This document shows, piece after piece, positions 43,840 through 58,100 of a DNA stretch of 64,000 nt. The first letter of the stretch is position 1. Each line of letters starts with the position of its first letter. The position numbers were made by a program, and so were the translations under genes. The notes beneath the pieces are model-generated. The model did no database searches. It had not been told where the DNA came from and saw only the letters and a program-made list of their open reading frames with translations. The stretch comes from Euryodendron excelsum (taxonomy: Eukaryota; Streptophyta; Magnoliopsida; Ericales; Pentaphylacaceae), in assembly GCA_033060915.1 (NCBI GenBank), contig CM065383.1, positions 14,582,001 through 14,646,000 of the forward strand, read 5' to 3'.

Positions 43840-44985
43840 CAGCAGCCAACAAACTACCACTATGTTCAAATCATTGGACACCCCTCATAGTGGTCCTAGC
43901 CTTTCCTCAGCTGGTGCGACCCTACCAAGCTCAGGGGCATGGAATGACAATTAGCCTTTCTCTTCCATTGCTATACAGCATACACTATAATACAGATAGA
44001 TACAATACAACTATACTAGGGTTCCTGTGTCACTGTCCAAATCTTCTCAACATGCAAAAGGAATGCATGCTACCCATCTACCCTTTCTTCCAGTGACTTT
44101 AAAGTTGGAAGAAGTTCCAATTGAGACACCTAGCAGTTTACAAGTTCCAACAACCTTCTTCCTTTTGAAGCTTGGATTCCAAAAGGAGTGATATATAAGG
44201 TGAAGAACACAATCAAGAAGGGTTCTTGTTGTGACATAAAGCTAAGAAGATGTTGACACAATACTACTTATCAAGTTATTATCTATAGGAAAGGACTAAT
44301 TTCAATGCTTTCATGCATATTTAAATGATTTTCACGTGATGACTTCTTTTTTTTTTTTTTTGGTTATTTCAAATGTCTTGAAACCAACATGAAAACATAT
44401 ATTTAATACCAATTATTGTTACTCAGATTTATACTTTACAACAACCAACCCATCAAATACACCGAAGTAAAAATCATTACAGAAGGGCACTTAAAGACAA
44501 TGAGGCTATTTTTCTACTAAAATTTTCTAATGAAATTTTGGAATAAAAGTTTGATTACTAGTAATTTATAAAAACCCAAACTTTTGACGAATCATTTTGA
44601 ATTGAAAATTTTAATTTTAGCAACTACTAGCATTTATTTCAAAAAAAGAAATAGCGTAAAAACTACCACCACTTGTTTTGCAGAGGTTGCTTCTTCTTAC
44701 TGTTTACACTTAAGAATTTGGTAAAAACCTATTTCCTAGACAAATGAAAAGAATAACCTTATCTTTGGCAGCCCAACATTATGCATATGGAAAAATAAAG
44801 GGAAAAGTACCAAGCATGAATGCAATAACCAAGCATTTCAAATTTGCTAATTTTATATAAAAGAGAAAAAATTCAATGGTATTTAATACCATATTACAAC
44901 ATTTTGTATTTAATTTTTATTCAAGGCTCGTTTAACCCCCCTCAACAGTAACCTTAAATTATAAGGGTAGTATCACCAATTATGT
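43840..44985. other. Intergenic DNA, no recognised gene
   Basis: AT-rich sequence. The open frame at 43890-44096 has no recognisable domain. Confidence 0.4.
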
Positions 44986-44989
44986 TCGT

Positions 44990-45731
44990 GTGATTAAGCT
45001 CTCTAAACAACCTGATATGATGGAGATAGATACCCACACCAAGAGAGCCAACACACATACATAGTCCTTGGATAAACAACCATAACTTACGCAACTTCGT
45101 CGAAAAGAGAAGCAAAAAAAGGAATATATCTTAAAGCTTAAACGGTCCATGTAGCTATCCTCATTTTTAGGTTTTATATTGCCCACAACTCAAGACATGC
45201 AACTCACTATTAGGTTAGGGACAACGAAGTGGAGACCAAACCCTAAGTGTATTTTTTTTTAATCAGATGCAAGACACAACACGAAAAAATCACATACACA
45301 CCGATTAGGAAGACCACAATCCCAAATAATTTGTCAAAACGAGAAGATTGGGAACAGTGTAAATATCAAAGCAAAGAAGACTTAACAGAACGATGTGGGA
45401 TAACGAAGCAGTGACCAAGCTCTTGTTTTTTTTTTTTCTAGGCTTTGGTATTTAGACCCTCCCCAACCTTCTCATTTGATGAGTTGTTGTGGTCTTATTA
45501 CTCAGGTGTGTATGTGGTTCTTTTGTGTGCATTGTGCCTTGCCTTTGTTCTAAAAAAAACAAGAACTTAGTCTCTGCTTTGTTGTCCTGTATCGCTCTGT
45601 TAAGTCTTTTTGATTTTGATATTTAAACTCTTCTTAACTTTTTTGTTTTGACAAGTTGTTTAGGCCATAATTTCTTACCCAGAGTGTGTATGTGAGTGTC
45701 TCGCCTCTGTTTCAAAAAAAAAAAGAAAACC
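44990..45731. mobile_element. Cluster of related poly-A-tailed retroposon-like copies
   Basis: At least three, probably four, related segments lie together. The copy at about 45558-45731 (+) runs from CAAGAACTTAGTCTCTGC to CTCTGTTTC plus a poly-A tail. A truncated copy at 45435-45557 (+) ends in TTGTTCTAAAAAAAAC. An inverted copy spans about 45248-45428 with its A tail seen as poly-T at the left. A more divergent inverted copy seems to lie at about 45050-45240. The shared core has TTTAGACTCTTCCCAACCTT-like and GTGTGTATGTG blocks. SINE or LINE 3' ends are both possible. Confidence 0.5.
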
Positions 45732-46050
45732 ATTAGGTTCGGAATTGTACAATGATCTTACAGTTACAAACTAATAGCATGGCATTAGTCAAAGATTATC
45801 TATCTATCTCCTTTGGGTCGCCAATCAAAAGTAGAACTCACGAGAAGAGTCATGAACTCGATCCCATAGTAGTATTCAATTATTATTATCAAAATAAAAA
45901 GGTAAATATAAACAGTACGGCAAAGACAACAACGTTTTTTGTTTTACACGTTTTAGTGTACGAGGCGCAAAACATAAATACAAATTCCGAAGGGGAAAAG
46001 TCCTCTTTGGTCATTTTAAAAAAGTCGAACTTCTATTCCCATTCTGCCCC

Positions 46051-46051
46051 T

Positions 46052-46088
<37 letters not shown>
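46051..46088. repeat. CT microsatellite in the auxilin-like 5' leader
   Basis: About 38 bases of uninterrupted CT lie 100 bases upstream of the start codon. Confidence 0.9.
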
Positions 46089-46092
<4 letters not shown>

Positions 46093-46190
46093 GTCGTTCT
46101 CCTCCTTTCTGACTCTCTGCGCATAACTCTGCAGGGGGAGAGGAGAGACAGAAATAGTAGGGAGCAGAAAACCCTAGAAGCTCCATTTTC

Positions 46191-49100
46191 ATGGAAAACC
46201 TGTCGCACTCTGTTTCGAAGAAAGCATACAATGGCAATGGCTTCGGACCTAAGACCGTCTACGACGACGTCTTCGGAGGTCCACCGAAGTTCGGAGTCCC
46301 CACTCTCTCTCCTCGCGTCGAAGACTACACTGAGATTTTCGGCAGATTTCACGCTTCTCGAGCTTCGTCTATTCCGATTCTGGATCTTCCTGCGGTCGAC
46401 GAACCCGGCTTTTCCTTCGATGTCCGCAGCTCCCAGTTCGACTACTCTGAAGTGTTCGGCGGTTTCAACGGTCTAGATTTCGCCGTATCGTTCGAAGAAC
46501 TGTTCAAACAGTCGAAGACTACATATGATTCCTCTGACGAAGCTTGGTATGTTTGTTGCAGCTTTTGCCTTCATTTATTTGGTCATTTTTATGCTGAAAT
46601 TGTAAAGAGAATATTTCTCTCTTGTTGTTTTGTTCTTCCTGTTTCTTAGTTTTGGGTACTCAATATTTACTGTTGGACATGGTTCATCGCAGAACAGAGT
46701 TAATAGGTTCGTGCAGTTCTTGGTAACGTATTGTGTGCTAATGTTTATCAGTTCTTAGTGAAACCGCGAGACTCACTTTGGGGCTTCAATAGGGTGTACA
46801 AGATTCTGCTTTGCAAAAAGTTTTAGCTTCTGCTTTGAGATAGGGATGTTAATGAACATAAATGTCAAGATAAGTTAGGCATAAGGTAGGCATGTCTAGT
46901 CCATTGTCAAATGTTATTAGGCATACATTAGGCTTGTCTAGTCTATTGTCAAATGTTAGGTGATTTGTTAGGGATGTTGCCATATCTTCTTCTCCTATAT
47001 ATAGGCCTTATTTCTTCATTGTATATTATCACTTCTGGTACAAAGATTATATACTACAATTCTTTCTTTCATCCTCTCCTTCTCTTTGTTTTTTTTACCA
47101 TTCTAACATGGTATTAGAGCTATAAGATCTGGTGACCTTTCTCTCTCTGTCTCTATTCCAGCTGACTTGCATCGTCTGTTTTTTGCTTCAAAATTCAGTT
47201 TTTTTGGTATTTTCTATGTTTCTGTCGAAATTCATATTGCTGGAATACCAATTTTGATCATATCATTACGTTTGTCTCAACGAATAGAATCCAATCATAC
47301 AAAACCCATCCCTAGAAACTTCCGCAGTCGCCCTCATGCGCCTTCTGAAGTTAGGCATGTCATCTCACGTGCAGCCCCACTCTCCACGCGCTTGCACGCG
47401 CCGCCATCACTTTTTCACACGCGTATGCTCTTTCATGCGTGCACTGACGTCTGCTGACTACTGGCGCTAGCCCTAGTCGCCTGGCCTCCGGTTCACTTTC
47501 TGACTCCGGTCCACCTGAACCAATTCAACTCGGATATTTCTTTCTTTGACTGGTTCAAGCCTTGTTTGGCTCTTTTCAAGCTGGTTCAGACCGGTTCCCA
47601 CCTATTTTTGGCCCTCTGAATCTGATTCTGCCCTCGGTTTGGTCAAATTCTCGTCGTTTATTATTGTTTCTTCTATATTGGAAATCTTTGAACCCACCTC
47701 TCTTCCTTCTAATTTTGTTATCCAACGTCACTGCACTATGGAGCGTTCTGAGGTGTCCCGACCTATTGTTATCACTGTAGAAGGTCCTAATTATATTCCT
47801 GGTCTCAAGCTATGTCTAGTTTTCTCAAAGGAAGAAAACTTTGGTGTTACGTCATTGGCAATATTGAAGCCCCTGTCAAAAGTGACACTGAATCATTTAC
47901 AACATACACTGAATGTCTTGAAGAATGAGATAGTAAGAATCATCAGATTATCACTTGGTTTCGAAATACGTCCATTCCTTCCATAAGCCTCCAGTTTGGA
48001 CACTTTGATATTGCTCATTCTATCTGGGACTTTCTCGCCTAACTCTACACCACTACTGATCTTACTCATCAGTACTAACTCTTAACTTCTCTGCATTGTC
48101 TCAAACCGGAATTTGGTCAGTCTATCAATGCCTTCTTGTCACAGATGTATACTCTCTGGAACCAATTGACTCCATCTGAGCCCACTTAGACCTGTGTTGA
48201 TGACGCTACTCACTTTACTCTCTACCGAGATCAGTAGCCCTTCATTATGTTTCTTATGGCTCTCACTGATGTCTTTGAACCTGTTTGTGTTTCTCTTTTG
48301 CATCGATTCTCTCTTCCTTGGAACATGCTATTTCTGAACTCCTATCTGAAGAGACTCGTTTTGGTCTCTTTCGATCATCACGTATAGACATAGTTCTTAC
48401 CATCGCTAATTCTCGATTTAGAGGTTTTTTCAAAAATTCTCAAGGTACTTTGCTTTTGGTGGTTCCCGCAACTCCTCTCCTTAATCTACTGGGACATCTT
48501 TCACTCCGCCTTCTCGAAACGATGAATGTACATTTTGTCATGTTACTAATTATCGTCTACTTGCCCTGTTCAAATCTGCCGACACTGTCATCGACGTGGC
48601 CTTAGTCACTATCATAGTGATTGTCCTAAAAATCTTCATCGCCGAGACTTTCGCCCTAAGTCTGTTGCTGCTACTACTACAGATTCTAATGTTCCTTTTC
48701 CTTCCTTGATGGTCAATATCAGTGATTTTTCTGCACTCTTTTAGCAGTTCATGACTACCTCTGGTAATCCACCCGCTACTGCTCTGTCTGCCACTTCAAG
48801 TGTTTCTTTGTGGTTCTTTGATTCTGAGTGTAGCAATCATATGACTTCTGATTTGTCTGCTTTTTCTTTCAAATCCTTTATGTCTGCTCTTCCTGTTATT
48901 TATAATGCTGATGGTTTACCTGTGACTATTGATCACATTGGTCATGTTTCCACTTCCACTCTTGCACTTTCTCATACTTATTATATTTCTAAACTCACAT
49001 TGAATCTTATTTCTGTCGGCCAATTATGTAATCTTGGCCTTACTATCTTTTTCTCCTTTACTGGTTGTGCTGTGCATGATCCAAGGACAGGACAAACTCA

Positions 49101-52100
49101 TGGGATAGGCCGTAAATACGGTCGACTATTTCAGCTCCTTCACCTTCATCTGGCTATTCAGACTGCTGTTGTCACCTCTACTGTTGCTTCATCTGCTCTC
49201 AACTCCTCTCTTGAGATCTGACATTCCTGTTTAGGTCATGTTTCTATAGGTCGTTTACGTCTTCTTTTGTCTCAAGGTGTTTTAGGCTCTGTTCCTAATA
49301 AACATCTTGATTGTCAATCTTGTCAACTTGCTAAATAACCGGCTTTATCTTTTAATAACAATACTTCTCTTTCCTTAGCTCCTTTTGATCTAGTCTACTC
49401 TGATGTTTGGGTCCTTCCCCTACTTCTACCATGGGAGGATCCAAGTATTTTGTTATGTTTGTTGATGATTTCTTTTGATATACTTGGATTTATCTCTTGC
49501 AAAATCACTCTCAATTTTAACAAACTTATTATGATTTTGCTTGAATGGTCAAAACATAATTTTCTCGTGACATCAAGATCTTTCGGTCTGATAATGCTCA
49601 AGAATATTGTGACAACTCTTTTCTTACCTTTCTCCGCGAGCATGGGACCATTCCTCATCGTTCTTGTCCTGGTACATCACAACAAAATGGTCGTGTTGAA
49701 CGAAAATATCGTCATCTCCTTGATACAACCCGTGCTCTTCTTATCTCTGCCTCTTGTCCTGAACAGTTTTGGGGTGAAGTTGTTCTTATTGCTGCTTACA
49801 CTATTAATCGTGTTCCTTTGGCTCCTCTCGATAATCTCACTCCCTATGAGCGCCTGTATGGTCCTACTCTTGATTATCATTCTCTTCGTGTTTTTGGATG
49901 TGCGTGTTTTGTTTTACTTCAGCCTTATGAGTGTACCAAGTTGGAGCCTCGCACTCGTCTCTGTTACTTCTTAGGCTACGGGATTGAGCACAAAGGTTAT
50001 CGTTGTTGGGATTCCCTATCTAAAAGTCTTTGTGTCTCTCGTCATGTTGTCTTTTAGGAACATAAGACATTTTTCTGTTTATCTTCTTTTCATTTATCCT
50101 CTTCTTCTACTCTTTACTTCACTGATCTTACTATTGAGCTTTTTCCTGAGGATACTGATGTTACATCTATTGTGCCGCCTATTACAATCTATCCCGAGAA
50201 GTCCCCGTCTGCTGATCCTGCTCCTCCTGTTAGCTTTTCCTTGTCTGATCCATCTCTGCCCTTTTCATCCACTGAGCCCATTGTTAGGCATTTTACTCGG
50301 GTAAGGGAGATTCTTACTCACCTCCGTGATTATCATTGTTTCTCTACTATTCTTGCTCATCACGAGCTTTGCTCCTATCGCGAGGCCAGTTCTAACCCTC
50401 TTTGGCAACAAGCTATGGATGATGAATTATAGGCTCTTATTAAGACTCACACTTGGAACTTGGTTGATCTTTCTTCTGGTAAATCTGTGATTGGATATAG
50501 ATGGGTCTAGAAGATCACAACTCGTTCTGATGGTTCTGTGGAATGTTACAAAGCTCGTTTAGTTGTCCAAGATTTCACTCAAGAATATGGCATTGACTAT
50601 GAGGAGACTTTTGCTCCTATTGCTTGTCTCATTTTTGTTCAGGGTCTCATTGCTATTGTTGCTGTCTGATAGGGGCCCTTGTATCAGATAGATGTAAAAA
50701 ATGCCTTTCTTAACGGCGATCTCTCTGAGAAAGTCTATATGCAGCCTCCTCCTGATTCTTCTCACTCTTCACATTAGGTCTGCAAACTTTGCCGTGCTTT
50801 ATATGGTCTTAAACAAGCTCCTCGTGCCTAGTATACCAAATTTAGTTCTACTATTAGTGAACTTGGCTTTTCTTCTAGTGATTATGATTCTGCTCTCTTT
50901 ATTCATAAAACTCCGCGTGGTACTGTTCTCCTATTTCTCTATGTGGATGATATGATTTTAATTGGAGATGATGTGGATGGTATTTATGAGCTCAAGAATT
51001 TCCTTAGCAGACAATTTGAGATGAAAGATGTTGGTATTCTCAGCTACTTTCTTGGTCTTGAAATGTCTTCTGTTTCTACTGGTTATTCTTTCTCTCAAGT
51101 CAAGTATGCCTCAAATCTTCTTACTTGTGTTGGTCTCATTAATAGCAAGACTGTTTCCACACCTTTAGAAGCTAATGTGCGTCTCACTCTTCTGGATAGT
51201 GAGCTTCTGTCTAATGCTACTCTCTATCGGCAGCTTATTGGCAGTCTTGTCTATCTAACTACTACTCGTCTTGACATTGCCCATGCTGTTCATCTAGTTA
51301 GTCATTTTCTGTCTTCATTGCATTCAACTCACTATACTGCAATTCTCCGTATTCTTCGTTATGTTAAGGGTACTCTTTGTCATAGACTACATTATTCTCT
51401 ACACTCTTCTCTACAACTTCATGCTTATTCTGATGTTGATTGGGCTAGTGATCCTACTGATCAACGATCTACCACATGTTTCTGCTTCTTTCTTGGAGAC
51501 TCTCTTATTTCTTAGCGTCATAAGAAGCAGACCCTTACTGCTCGTTCTAGCATTGAGGCTGAATATCGTGCATTAGCTGATACTACTCAAGAACTTCTCT
51601 GGCTTCGGTGGTTGCTTTAAGACATTGTGTCTTTCATTCTGGTGCTACTGTTTTCCATTGTGACAATCGCAGTGCGATTATGATAGCTCATAATGATGTG
51701 TTTCATAATCGTACTAAGCACATGAGATTGATTGTCATTTTATTCGTCAGCATGTCTTGTGTGGCACAGTTCATCTCCTCTCTGTGACTTCTGCTGATCA
51801 AACTGCTGACATCTTTACCAACTCTCATCCTCCAACACGGTTTCATTATTTGGTTATCAAACTCAATTTGGTCTCCACATTACCACCTTGAGTTTGCGGA
51901 GGGCTGTTAATGAACATAAATGTTAAGATAAGTTAGGCATGTCTAATCAATTGTCAAATGTTATTAGGCATAAGTTAGGCTTGTCTAGTTCATTGTCAAA
52001 TGTTAGGTGATTTGTGAGGGATGTTACCATATTTTCTTCTCCTATATATTTGCCTTACTTCTTCATTGTATATTATCACTTCTTGTACAAAGATTATATA

Positions 52101-55100
52101 TGACAATTCATTCTCTCATCCTCTCATTCTCTATTTTCTCTACCATTCTAACAAGGGAAAAAGAAATGTGATGAGTTGGTGAAAGAACAACGGGTTTAGT
52201 TTTTGTTTGGTGGCAGGATTCTTGGGTTATGGGGGTTTATCCTGGCAATGTGTGTGTACCTGGTGTGAAAACTTTATTTTTGAAGATAATTGCGTAGAAC
52301 TTGGTTTGGCTTGGAATTGGGATTCAACCCTCTTCTCAAGAGGGCAGCGTCAATAGGGGATTTTGTAGGCTGGGGTTTCTTAAAATTTCAAAATATGGAG
52401 AATTGATATTCATTCTTGTGAAGAAGTGAAACATTATTTATTTTGGAAGGGTGATATTGGCTATCCAAAATTAGCTTCTAGGGCTCCAATTAGTATAAAG
52501 AGTGTGGAACACCAGAAGCTTTTCTTGGAGCACGAATATTATTTGCCTTTATCTTCCTTTTCCACTATTTGGAGAGGAAAAATATGGGGCAGTGCTAAAA
52601 CTTAAATGACGAGGAGGTGGTCCTGAAGTACTTGATTTGATCTACTGGTCCAGTTTCTATAACATTTTTTCAGGGATGTGAGATCAAATTTATTATGTAT
52701 GTCACTAAAAGTGGACTGATAAGGGGTATAGTATGATTTTCTTTTATTCAAACTGTAGTTTGAGAATGTTATTTCTTTATGGATAAATTTTGTTACACTG
52801 AGTGGTTCAGTAGGGTCTAGAAAGGAATTTCACCCTCACTAATTACAGGAAAGAATTGAATATCAAATAATGAATTGTCTAAAGAGTTGAGATATTGTTG
52901 GTTATGTTAGTATTGGTGTTTGGTGCCATGGTTAAGGACAGTAGCTCAAACAAGAGACAAAATTTTCATATCTAAGGATCTGACCTAAGTCTAGAGCAGA
53001 TGCTGCCTTTCCAGGAAGAAAATTTTCTAGTAATTACGGACATCTGTGGTTCTTGAGCTTACCATGCTAAATGAGCTAAATAATTATTATATATCCAACA
53101 CACGTCAAACATCCTCCTACACTATGTAATGCCACATTGGAAACAATTATTTATTTATTTTTGATAAGAACATTGAAATTAGTTAATATAACCACAGATG
53201 TGACTTTCTGAATTTGTCCAAAATTGTCGAGGGAAAAATGTTTGAACTTAAAGCGCTTGGAAGTTGGAAATATATGAACTATATGCTTTTAGGGAGGGGA
53301 TGTGTTCATGTCAAGCTTCGACACTACTTGGATACTCCTAGTAATTGGTCTGACACTTCTTGGCTGTGTCTTAATTGTGGGTTACCTTAAGGGTCATGGG
53401 TGTATGTGGATCCTCTAAGAAGTATGATTGTCACTCAGCGATTACTGAACCAAGCAGAGAGTGGAAGGAAAAGAATTGATGGTAGCTCAAGAGAGAGACA
53501 GAGAGAGAGATCAGTGAATCAGAGAAACATGAAGAGTTTGTTAGACTTCTCACTTTTGTGTTGGCTAATAGAATTGATGATCTCTCAATGAAGGGAAGAA
53601 GGAGGCCCTTCATGTAGGCAATGGGGTGTGAGAGGGAGGGAGAGCCAATGGGCATGTTGGCCTGTCCCTCTCAGCCTCAAAGGGGTCAGCTCTGCATCCG
53701 GGATCCGACGAGGTAGGTGGGGTATGTCGGATGCAGAGTTGACAAATATTAAATGCTTTTGTCTTTTCCTTCATAGCGTCATTATCTCAACGTATCTTGA
53801 TGCAAATGAAAATTTCTCTCTTGTTGTGTCAGGTCAAGGAGGTCCCTTTGAGGTGTAGGGACTAGCACCTCGACAAACTCATTAACCCCAGCCTCCAAGC
53901 CACAAGTCCCTAATGGCTCCACGTGGGCTCATGGCTAACCGGAGATGCATGACTGTGGGATACCCCAAGGGGATGAGCTATGTTGCTTGGACTCGAATAC
54001 AGATTTCGAGTGCTGGTACATGTTGAAGTGTCGGATTCACCTAATTCTCATGTCTAAAGACATTTGGACATGACTATATTGCATATTTCTTAAATACTTC
54101 TTTTGTATTTTTAAGGTAAATTGGTGTTTACAAACTAAAATATAGCATTTCATGCATCAAATGAAAGTCTTGTGCTTAGTTTTATAATAAACTCAATTAC
54201 TTATACATACTTATTAAATGCGTGTCCAATTAGGTATATCGGACACATATCTCATATCCTTATCTGAGTGTCGAGTGTCCAATACATGTATTTTACAAAT
54301 TTAGAAGAGTCCATGTAACATAGGGAATGAGTACTTGGGCTCTGCTTAAGACCCAAGGAGTGGAGGTTGCCTTTTAGCTGGAGGGTGCACCCTGAGAGGG
54401 TGCCCAAAGGTGTGGAGGATGTATCTGCATGGGGGTGTCCAAGGGTGAGATGGAGGATCCCTTAGAATTCCATAGAGGGAGTCCTTGAGGAGGGTCCCAT
54501 GACTGGGCCAAGGGAGGGGACCAGGTGCTCCTATTCTAGACTACGTTACCTGGACTCAGGTTTGGGTTTCGTGTGTGGGTATGTTTCCCCGTATTGGATT
54601 CATCTAGTTTTCATGTTCTTTTATTTATCTGAAGTAAAATGGTGTTTATAAACTAGAATATGCATCTTATGCATAAAATAGAAGTTTTATGCGTAATTCT
54701 ATAATAAACTCAATTATTTATACATATTTTTTGGATACATGTCCAACTAATTATATCGGACACATATGTCATACCCTTGTTTTAGTGTCAAGTGTTCGAC
54801 ACGGGTATTTGGTAGATTTAGAAGAGTCCAGGTAATATAGATTCTGGAGGCTTTGGAGCTTGCCTCTAGGTGGGTTTGGAGCTAAAGCACTGAGTATGTT
54901 AGCTAGACCCGATACGATGTGGCAGTGTCTTGTCAGCTTAAGTGACTGACGAAGGAGGTGACGTGACCAACCACATAGGTTGTGACCCATATACCTACAC
55001 TAATTATATAATTTTGAAAATTTTGATGTTGACACTTATTGGACGCGTTAATGACAACATGATTATGGTGAATCCCTTAGTAAGAATAATGTCTAGCTTT

Positions 55101-58100
55101 TTGACAATACAACTCATCCACCATTTGTATTGAAATATTTTGAGAAGGAATGCATCATACACATGACAACATAATGTCTAGTATTCAATGGATAACTTCC
55201 AATGTAGGTAAAGAATATAGTAATAAAGTCAAAAAGTTTCATCATTTCATGTATTACCTTTTTAATGATTTGTTGTGTCAACATTTGTGTCGTTTCTCGT
55301 CTATATCACTGGTTCATGTTTGTGTCCATGCTATATAGCAGAGACTTTCCATTTATACAAGTTTTTTGGTCTCGGTTGTGAACTTTGTGTGGTTGTTATT
55401 AGTAATTATATATGTACAGCAATGTACAGAGTCCAGACGTGCCCCCATATCTTGGGTTTTATGTTGTTTCTACACAAGACAATCCTTGTCTCCAGCCATC
55501 CCTGAAATTTATTTCTATGTCAACAACATGGGGAAAGTTTTATGTTGTTTTCTTGTATTTGAGTCACACTTTTGATTGTTTCAAGTGGCATACTGAATAG
55601 CTACATCACTAAGAGTAAAATTTTAATTTTTATTATTACACTAAGAATAAATTATGACGACTAGTTCTAGCAGAGAATTCTTACGTCAGCAAGTAACAAA
55701 ATTTCATTTCATTCATGTTCTTCAGAAAACCGACACGAAAATTATTAGAGAATTAAAATTCCAATGTTTCCATCTAAAACAGACTAAAACAACATAAAAC
55801 ACAGCAAACAATGAGTTTTTTCAACACCTTTTTGGAATTCCTAACAAATCTTGTTTCATTTTTTTTTTTTTTGCTTTTTGTGGTTCAAAAAAAAAGATTT
55901 GAGAATATTGAAAACATCTTATAGTTCATTGAAAATATGAGAAAGTAGATTGGAGAAGAAGAGAAAAAGAGAAAAAAAAGGACACAGTTGAGCTACTTAT
56001 TCTCTTTTAATGTTATTGCAAGTACCTTATGCTTCTTTCTCTTTTCTATTGCGTCTAGAATCTAAACTTTTTTTATTTTTTTCTGTTGTAACGACAAACC
56101 CACTTCCCCAACCCAACTTTTTAAACCATTTGTATATTATCTTCTAGTATTTAATAACAGTATGGAACCTTGTTCTTGACCTTATTAAAGACTCTTTTAA
56201 TCTTGTCATTGACCTCAGACACCTTGGAACACATTTGACATTTATTCATTATTATTATGATTATTTATTTAATAATAAATCTTTTTCGGTAGAAACCTGA
56301 TGCGCATTCATATGATAAAAGCTTATATTCATAACATTAATCTCTTTGATTTTAATTTAATGATTTTTGGTTTGTATTGACATTTGCTACCAAATTTCAC
56401 CCTTGTGCCCTTTATAAGAATGGATGACTAGGCTTCAAACTTGTTCAGTTATTTAATTCTTAGCTTATATCTGCATTCAGATAGGTTTTATTTTCATTTT
56501 CGATTATTTTCGTGTATTCCAAAAAATTTGTACCCTTCCCTCATACCAAAATGTTTTCATTCCCAAGATGACCGAAATGAAACACCAAAATGAATTTTGA
56601 TCCTTGTTTGTAGGACATAAGAATGTTAACCAATTTAAGAAAAAGCTGAAGAATTTCAAAGCAGTTTCCAATATGATTTTCATAAAGGAGTTGTTTGTAA
56701 AAGTAAATTTTTTTTTCTCAATGTATTTATTTGATAAATTCGATTCTATAAACCATAATGATAAAATAAACTCCAGGGTGTGATACTTATTTAAAATATG
56801 ACCAAAATGAAACACCAAAATGAATTTTGATCCTTGTTTGTAGGACATAAGAATGTTAACCAATTTAAGAAAATGCTCAAGAATTTCAAGGCAGTTTCCA
56901 ATATGATTTTCATATTGGAGTTGTTTGTAAAAATAATTTTTTTTCTCAATGTATTTATTTGATAAATTCGATTCCATAAACCATAATGATAAAATAAACT
57001 CCATTGTGTGATACTTATTTAAAATATGGCCGAAATGAAACTCCAAAATGAATTTTGATCCTTGTTTGTAGGACATAAGAATGTTAACCAATTTAAGAAA
57101 AAGCTCAATAATTTCAAAGCAGTTTCCAATATGACTTTCATATAGGAGTTGTTTGTAAAAGTAAATTTTTTTTTCTCAATGTATTTATTTGATAAATTCG
57201 ATTCCATAAACCATAATGATAAAATAAACTCCATTGTGTGATACTTATTTAAAATATGACCGAAATGAAACACCAAAATGAATTTTGATCCTTGTTTGTA
57301 GGACATAAGAATGTTAACCAATTTAAGAAAAAGCTCAAGAATTTCAAAAGCAGTTTCCAATATGATTTTCATATAGGAGTTGTTTGTAAAAGTAAATTTT
57401 TTTTTCCTCAATGTATTTATTTGATAAATTTGATTCCATAAACCATAATGATAAAATAAACTCCAGTGTGTGATACTTATTTAAAACATGACCGAAATGA
57501 AACACCAAAATGAATTTTGATCCTTGTTTGTAGGACATAAGAATGTTAACCAATTTAAGAAAATGCTCAAGAATTTCAAAGCAGTTTCCAATATGATTTT
57601 CATATTGGAGTTGTTTGTAAAAATAAATTTTTTTCTCAATGTATTTATTTGATAAATTCGATTCCATAAACCATAATGATAAAATAAACTCCATTGTGTG
57701 ATACTTATTTAAAATATGGCCGAAATGAAACTCCAAAATGAATTTTGATCCTTGTTTGTAGGACATAAGAATGTTAACCAATTTAAGAAAAAGCTCAATA
57801 ATTTCAAAGCAGTTTCCAATATGACTTTCATATAGGAGTTGTTTGTAAAAGTAAATTTTTTTTTCTCAATGTATTTATTTGATAAATTCGATTCCATAAA
57901 CCATAATGATAAAATAAACTCCATTGTGTGATACTTATTTAAAATATGACCGAAATGAAACACCAAAATGAATTTTGATCCTTGTTTGTAGGACATAAGA
58001 ATGTTAACCAATTTAAGAAAAAGCTCAAGAATTTCAAAAGCAGTTTCCAATATGATTTTCATATAGGAGTTGTTTGTAAAAGTAAATTTTTTTTTCCTCA

